Assembly (NCBI GenBank): GCA_029564115.1
Contig: JAKQQP010000212.1
Coordinates: 1-8,167 of the forward strand
DNA: 8,167 bases
DNA from: Candidatus Rifleibacteriota bacterium
GTDB lineage: Bacteria > Riflebacteria > Ozemobacteria > Ozemobacterales > Ozemobacteraceae
Direction: 5' to 3'
The position numbers were made by a program, and so were the translations under genes. Positions 6,401 through 8,167 of this stretch are shown piece by piece. Below the pieces are notes generated by a model that made no database searches, had not been told where the DNA came from, and was given only the letters and a program-made list of their open reading frames with translations. Each line of letters starts with the position of its first letter. The stretch's first letter is position 1.

Positions 6401-8167
6401 TCGCTGCCAGAGCCCCAGCCGACAAGAGCCGATGAACTTACCCCGATAGCACTGGTTTGCCCAGCATTGCTGACCCGGTGAACAATGCTGAACTGCTGAC
6501 CACTGATAACCTTTTCCGGCAAAATTATCTGAGAAACGAGCTGGGCTGGTGAATTAAGATTAAAACCTGTTTCTGCCAATACAACCGCCTCAGAGACATT
6601 GGTTACAATTATTCGCCATTGGCCCGAGGGGTCTGTGCCCAGCATTTCGCGCGAGCAATAAATGTTACCGGTTGTATCAGGAAAAATTTTGGCAGACAAC
6701 ACCGTATTTTCAGATGGATCGAGCCATTTGACCATGCATGGAACACTGGGTGTATAGCCTGTGCCTTTACAGTAAATCGTCTCACCGATATTAAAAGTGT
6801 TTTTAGCCGAGGCATAAAAGGTGTTGCTGTAGGTTTTAAAATTCTGCCCGCGAATGAGCCACTCGAGTGGCAGGGTCGCATGATTGTCTGATATGGTCTG
6901 CCCGGTGTTGCCTTCAGTGCCACTGGCGACCCCATCGATGATGTCATTGCCGGGGATAGCGCTGTCTGAAACATCTATGTCAAAATAAACCTTGATTGTC
7001 GGGGTCAGTGGCACCTGTTCTTCGACCCCCATTACCGGGTTATCCGGCTCAGGGGAAGCAACCTGCCTGATAAGCACGTCATCAATGGCCCAACCATACG
7101 CATTCACGCCCTGATCGGAACCAAAGGTGAACTCAAGATAGGCTGTCTTACCTAATGAAGGACTAAGATCGTAAGTTTGTCTTGCCCATGGGCCATGCTG
7201 ATTCATGTAGGCACTTTCCAGCAACTGCAATTGGGTGCCGTTCAGTTGCATTGGATCACTTTCTGCAGGAACAGGTCCTTGACAAACTCTCAATGCCCCA
7301 ACATCGAATGCCCCACCATTCTCGATGTCATAAAAATCCCAGAAAGTGAGAGTTGGATTTAACTTCCCAACAAGGCTGAAATCAGGGGAACGCAATGAAA
7401 TAATTTCCATTGTTTTGTTTAGTGGGTTGTTATTATAGGTATTGTCAAGGTCTGTTGCCCAGCAATTTGCGCCAGATCTTGCTGAAACAGGGCCTTGCCC
7501 GTCTTCATCCGCAAGACCATCTCCATTAACCGTTCCCCGTTCCCACCTGTCGCCATAAGCTGAAGTGTAGCTTGGAACACGCCCCTGACTCCAACCGTTC
7601 TTGCCCGATTCAAAATTGTCGAAAAACACAAAGACATTGGCGGGGTTGGCTGGCGGATTCGCTGCCGTAACGCTGTCAGCGCCGTAATAGATAGCGTATT
7701 TGTCTGAGGCCCCGGGGGCCGAAGAAATTGGGTCCTGCAGGCGGAACCAGATGGTTGTGTCGGTCTGATTCCAGCCGCTGGCAAGCGGGTCGAGATACCT
7801 GTCTATCTGCGAAAAGCTTACCCCGTTGAAATAGACAACCCTGATGTCGTCGCCGTTTGCCAGTGATTTGCCCTCGCTCACCAGTTTCTGGTGGTCAAAG
7901 ACCAGCTTTATCTCATAGGTTTTCGGAAGAATCGATGGTGAACGGTTGGTAATGGTCAATTGCCTGCGGTAGAACCAGTTATCGTTCCACCAGTAGGATT
8001 TGGCAAAATTCTGAGGAAAATCGGGAGAAATCTTTTTCCAGTTTGCATAGTTCGAGGGGGTTACCGGCAGCAGATCAGCCGAATTGATGAGAATATCGGC
8101 CTCGCCGCTGCGCTCGATATCCATGATCGCCTGGTTGCCGGAAGAACCTCTTGTGACCTCATCGGGG
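1..8167 (-). CDS. giant multidomain beta-sandwich surface/secreted protein, partial at both ends
   Basis: A single minus-strand frame is open from the right edge (first full codon 8166-8164) to position 1, giving 2722 codons with no stop; I checked every triplet in register. The translation is convincing throughout: DUF2341-like, MAM-like jelly-roll and Ig-like domains follow one another with conserved W, G and D motifs. No start is called. Methionine 15 is an unlikely start, because the residues before it (R6-G7) already align with R670-G671 in the second copy of the same domain, so coding must begin upstream of the window. The signal peptide, any membrane anchor and any C-terminal sorting signal would lie outside. 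No catalytic motif is visible. The probable role is extracellular adhesion or matrix/ligand binding, inferred from domain types only. It could instead be an S-layer-like or sheath protein. The frame is certain; the function is not. Confidence 0.97.
421..1122 (-). repeat. degenerate Ig-like repeats 8 and 9 of the array
   Basis: Residues 2349-2466 (769-1122) and 2467-2582 (421-768). Both keep the core strand signatures: A-D-L-A-S-D and N-L-P-A-G-H-Y-V-G in repeat 8, A-N-L-D-M-G-N-L-P-A-G and V-P-P-G-T-Y-L-G in repeat 9. The calcium-type loop is eroded. Repeat 8 has only D-L-D (2449-2451) at the expected place, 127 residues after the previous loop; repeat 9 has D-N-D (2562-2564), 113 residues further, with the loop shortened. 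Repeat 9 is close to plain 'choice-of-anchor D'/ASPM-SPD-2-Hydin-like Ig domains. These units probably do not bind calcium strongly and may form a more flexible neck before the terminal jelly roll. Confidence 0.75.
1123..3762 (-). repeat. tandem array of seven Ig-like repeats with EF-hand-like calcium loops (period about 126 aa)
   Basis: Residues 1469-2348. Units lie at about 3400-3762, 3022-3399, 2647-3021, 2263-2646, 1882-2262, 1504-1881 and 1123-1503. Each starts with a strand carrying P-A-x-L-x-x-G or a variant, then V-x-N-x-G-N, often D-L-x-x-G, an I-P-A-G-x-x-A-G-T-Y strand or a variant, and finally a loop such as D-K-N-Q-N-G-I-Y-D-V-G-E. Loops begin at D1566, D1690, D1817, D1943, D2069, D2196 and D2322, so spacings are 124, 127, 126, 126, 127 and 126. 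Oxygen-bearing residues occupy loop positions 1, 3 and 5 in all, and E lies at position 12 in loops 2-6. This fits calcium coordination like that of dockerins or EF-hands, though the flanks are beta strands, not helices. The units are likely a rigid extracellular stalk. Confidence 0.88.
3763..4575 (-). other. Ig-like domain D2, apparently split by an inserted jelly roll
   Basis: Residues 1198-1468. The first part (P-A-Q-T-T-V, K-F-D-A-R-L-E-V-K-S-C) aligns with the beginning of domain D1. The rest (S-W-I-K-D-P-S-G-S-G, P-L-P-V-S-Q-T-I-A-A-G-Q-S-A-V-F, L-T-A-Y-S-S-R-E) aligns with the second part of D1 around G-W-G-S-G-S and P-G-G-G-S-A-E-F. Between them sits a jelly roll of about 150 residues that D1 lacks. 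The offset between the duplicated modules jumps from about 658 to about 802 across this point, as an insertion predicts. The alignment is by eye and the junctions are approximate. Confidence 0.5.
4060..4506 (-). other. third jelly-roll domain, inserted within D2
   Basis: Residues 1221-1369. It opens with D-F-N-F-A-T and G-A-T-P-P-G-W (1228-1234), contains N-Y-L-G-L-V (1257-1262), S-C-S-F-F-V-E-Y-S-T-N-G-G-G-S-W-like spacing (C1297 to W1310), W-V-R-E-T-L-E-V-P (1326-1334) and ends R-A-Y-V-D-N-V-F-V (1357-1365). The 'V-E-Y-S-T-N-G-G-x-S-W' strand, then 'W-x-x-x-x-x-x-V-P' and the closing 'x-V-D-N-V' are typical of galactose-binding-like or MAM-like jelly rolls in secreted bacterial proteins. 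It is more distant from the other two jelly rolls than they are from each other in position and lacks the N-G-D-G loop. Confidence 0.65.
4576..5100 (-). other. two Ig-like segments (B2 and C2), second copy
   Basis: Residues 1023-1197. G-E-E (1029-1031) is followed by a strand ending F-A-V-A-V-L-P-T-A-P-A-G-V-Y, a G-T-G-T-Y-V-D-S-D turn, then a compact Ig-like domain with T-V-Y-G-R-F-S-G-F-A-P-G (1111-1122), V-R-W-Y-D (1126-1130), A-G-G-S-F-P-L and G-V-W-A-I-R-V (1164-1170). The order and motifs mirror residues 371-540, with offsets near 650. The A-P-A-G-V-Y motif also resembles the P-A-G-T-Y strand of the downstream repeat array, suggesting that the first segment belongs to the same broad Ig-like group. 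Confidence 0.6.
5101..5640 (-). other. MAM/choice-of-anchor-J-like jelly-roll domain, copy 2
   Basis: Residues 843-1022. It starts at F-E-D-W-E, has R-D-I-N-G-D-G-E-W (865-873), a G-S-Q-A-L-C-F strand (899-905), K-L-S-W-W-R-Y-F (932-939), and ends with M-V-F-D-D-I-K (1012-1018), the counterpart of the W-A-I-D-D-V of copy 1. The N-G-D-G loop sits at the same relative place as in copy 1 (868 against 214, offset 654), which argues that it is a conserved structural or metal site. The central region is aromatic-rich and quite unlike copy 1, so the ligand, if any, may differ. Confidence 0.65.
5626..5979 (-). other. DUF2341-like domain, copy 2
   Basis: Residues 730-847. The pattern is that of copy 1: W-W-N-T-G-Y-A-Y-R-Q-R-L-K-I (730-743), A-R-I-V-I-D-T strand, A-D-G-D-D-W-R-V-V-Y (773-782), I-T-W-F-K-L (802-807), Y-F-I-Y-Y-G-N (820-826), and Q-V-Y-L-F-F-E-D-W-E (838-847). 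The I-Y-Y-G-N motif is the most recognisable DUF2341 signature. The two copies are clearly related but differ at many positions, so the duplication is old. As in copy 1, a jelly roll follows directly. Confidence 0.87.
5980..6222 (-). other. Ig/CARDB-like domain A2
   Basis: Residues 649-729. It contains I-S-R-G-Q-T-G (668-674), a V-T-L-K-N-A-G-T-A-D-L strand pair (679-689) and I-D-L-L (694-697), then a tail of about 30 residues with K-Y-T and P-D-M-P that reaches the next W-W-N motif. R-G-x-x-G, the N-x-G turn and the D-L-L motif are shared with domain A1 at the right edge of the window. Because this copy is complete, it shows that the first copy is missing roughly its first 20 residues beyond the window edge. 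Confidence 0.6.
6223..6546 (-). other. Ig/CARDB-like domain D1, uninterrupted copy
   Basis: Residues 541-648. The sequence runs through V-I-S-G-Q-Q-F-S-I, H-R-V-S-N-A-G-Q-T, a G-W-G-S-G-S stretch (583-588), V-T-V-P-G-G-G-S-A-E-F and Y-R-G-N-C-S-G-T. The order 'x-G-x-x-F-x-x, V-x-N-x-G, then an x-P-x-G-x-S-A-x-F strand' is that of CARDB or NEW3-type Ig-like domains, which occur as spacers in extracellular bacterial proteins. This copy is the intact reference for the second copy, which seems to be split by an inserted jelly roll. It leads directly into domain A2. Confidence 0.6.
6547..7056 (-). other. two Ig-like segments (B1 and C1) of the duplicated module
   Basis: Residues 371-540. The first segment follows the jelly roll with G-V-E-E, a T-x-x-x-V-x-F strand and a run of D, G and T ending near E-W (435-436). 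The second segment (about 443-540) has an I-Y-C-K-G-T-G-Y strand (464-471), a V-K-W-L-D motif (479-483), a D-x-x-G turn and G-Q-W-R-I-I-V (515-521), which is the common closing pattern of small Ig-like domains in secreted proteins. Both segments align, in the same order, with residues 1023-1197 (T-V-Y-G, V-R-W-Y-D, G-V-W-A-I-R-V). I do not recognise a named family for the first segment. Confidence 0.6.
7057..7620 (-). other. MAM/choice-of-anchor-J-like jelly-roll domain, copy 1
   Basis: Residues 183-370. The domain begins at D-N-F-E-S-G with a following G-W, continues through S-G-A-N-C-W-A-T-D (231-239) and L-T-F-W-D-F-Y-D-I-E (273-282), and closes with G-W-A-I-D-D-V-L-I (358-366). The central S-G-x-x-C-W plus F-W-x-x-Y-D-x-E pattern and the terminal W-x-I-D-D-V are typical of the jelly-roll domains found in immune inhibitor A-type proteases and in 'choice-of-anchor J' surface proteins. 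These fold like MAM domains and often bind calcium or glycans. An acidic N-G-D-G loop (214-217), followed by D-E-D, could hold a calcium ion. No protease motif accompanies it here, so the role is presumably binding. Confidence 0.75.
7609..7992 (-). other. DUF2341-like domain, copy 1
   Basis: Residues 59-186. The hallmarks are the opening W-W-N-D-N-W followed by Y-R-R-Q-L-T-I-T-N (66-74), the G-D-D-I-R-V segment (105-110), the I-W-F-R-L strand, and the Y-A-I-Y-Y-G motif (157-162) followed by V-F-V-F-F-D-N-F-E (178-186). This order and spacing are characteristic of DUF2341, a beta-sandwich domain of unknown function found in large extracellular proteins of bacteria and archaea, where it usually precedes a lectin/LamG- or MAM-like jelly roll, as it does here. 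No catalytic residues are expected. A second copy lies 671 residues downstream. Identification is by motif memory, not by profile search. Confidence 0.85.
7996..8166 (-). other. domain A1: C-terminal part of an Ig/CARDB-like domain
   Basis: Residues 1-57 of the visible protein. The pattern R-G-x-x-G, then a strand pair ending in S-G-E-A-D-I and A-D-L-L, matches residues 670-697 of the same protein (R-G-Q-T-G, then N-A-G-T-A-D-L and I-D-L-L). In both places the segment leads directly into a W-W-N motif that opens a DUF2341-like domain. It is therefore the truncated first copy of a duplicated Ig-like domain of the kind that carries an N-x-G turn between strands. Its beginning is cut off by the window edge. 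Family assignment beyond 'Ig-like' is uncertain. Confidence 0.6.

Noticed and set aside
7057..7620. Immune inhibitor A-type metalloprotease
   Set aside because: The jelly roll resembles the accessory domain of such proteases, but no H-E-x-x-H zinc motif occurs anywhere in the visible translation near it.
6609..7784. Minus-strand open frames of 121 codons at 6609-6974 and 7419-7784
   Set aside because: They overlap the main frame on the same strand in another register, inside regions where the main frame encodes well-defined jelly-roll and Ig-like motifs.
8122..8124. Methionine 15 as a possible start of the protein
   Set aside because: The residues before it already match the second copy of the same domain (R-G-x-x-G), and the frame stays open to the window edge, so translation starts further upstream.
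1..8167. CRISPR array, RNA genes, insertion sequences, promoters or terminators
   Set aside because: All the DNA is explained by one coding frame. The repeats seen are protein-level and diverged in DNA, with no short identical direct repeats and spacers, and no non-coding gap is present.

Overview
The whole window is one uninterrupted reading frame on the minus strand. Reading plus-strand triplets from position 1, I found no tta, cta or tca triplet in register between 1 and 8166, so the frame runs for 2722 codons without a stop and is open at both edges. There is no intergenic DNA, promoter, terminator, RNA gene, mobile element or CRISPR array. Residue numbers below count from the first complete codon (8166-8164); the true N- and C-termini lie outside the window.

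The protein is a giant, non-enzymatic-looking, probably secreted or surface-exposed modular protein built almost entirely of beta-sandwich domains. In the N-to-C direction (right to left in coordinates) it has two parts. The first part (residues 1 to about 1468, 8166-3763) is a large internal duplication of about 650 residues per copy: a short Ig/CARDB-like domain, a DUF2341-like domain, a MAM/choice-of-anchor-J-like jelly roll with an NGDG loop, two further Ig-like segments, and an Ig-like domain rich in G and S. In the second copy that last domain appears to be split by an inserted third jelly roll. The second part (residues 1469-2582, 3762-421) is a tandem array of nine Ig-like repeats. The first seven have a period of 126 +/- 1 residues where measured between loops, and each carries an EF-hand/dockerin-like D-x-N/D-x-N/D loop near its end; repeats 8 and 9 keep the fold signature but have lost most of the loop. 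The array is capped by a further jelly-roll domain resembling carbohydrate-binding modules (residues 2583-2722, 420-1), after which the window ends.

The architecture suggests a calcium-stiffened stalk with ligand-binding jelly rolls at both ends, as in large bacterial adhesins; this is inference. Base composition is near even by eye, and arginine codons AGA/AGG and leucine TTA are used freely, so this is not a high-GC organism. DUF2341 plus choice-of-anchor-type domains in giant proteins occur in environmental bacteria of several deep phyla and in some archaea. I cannot place the organism more closely.
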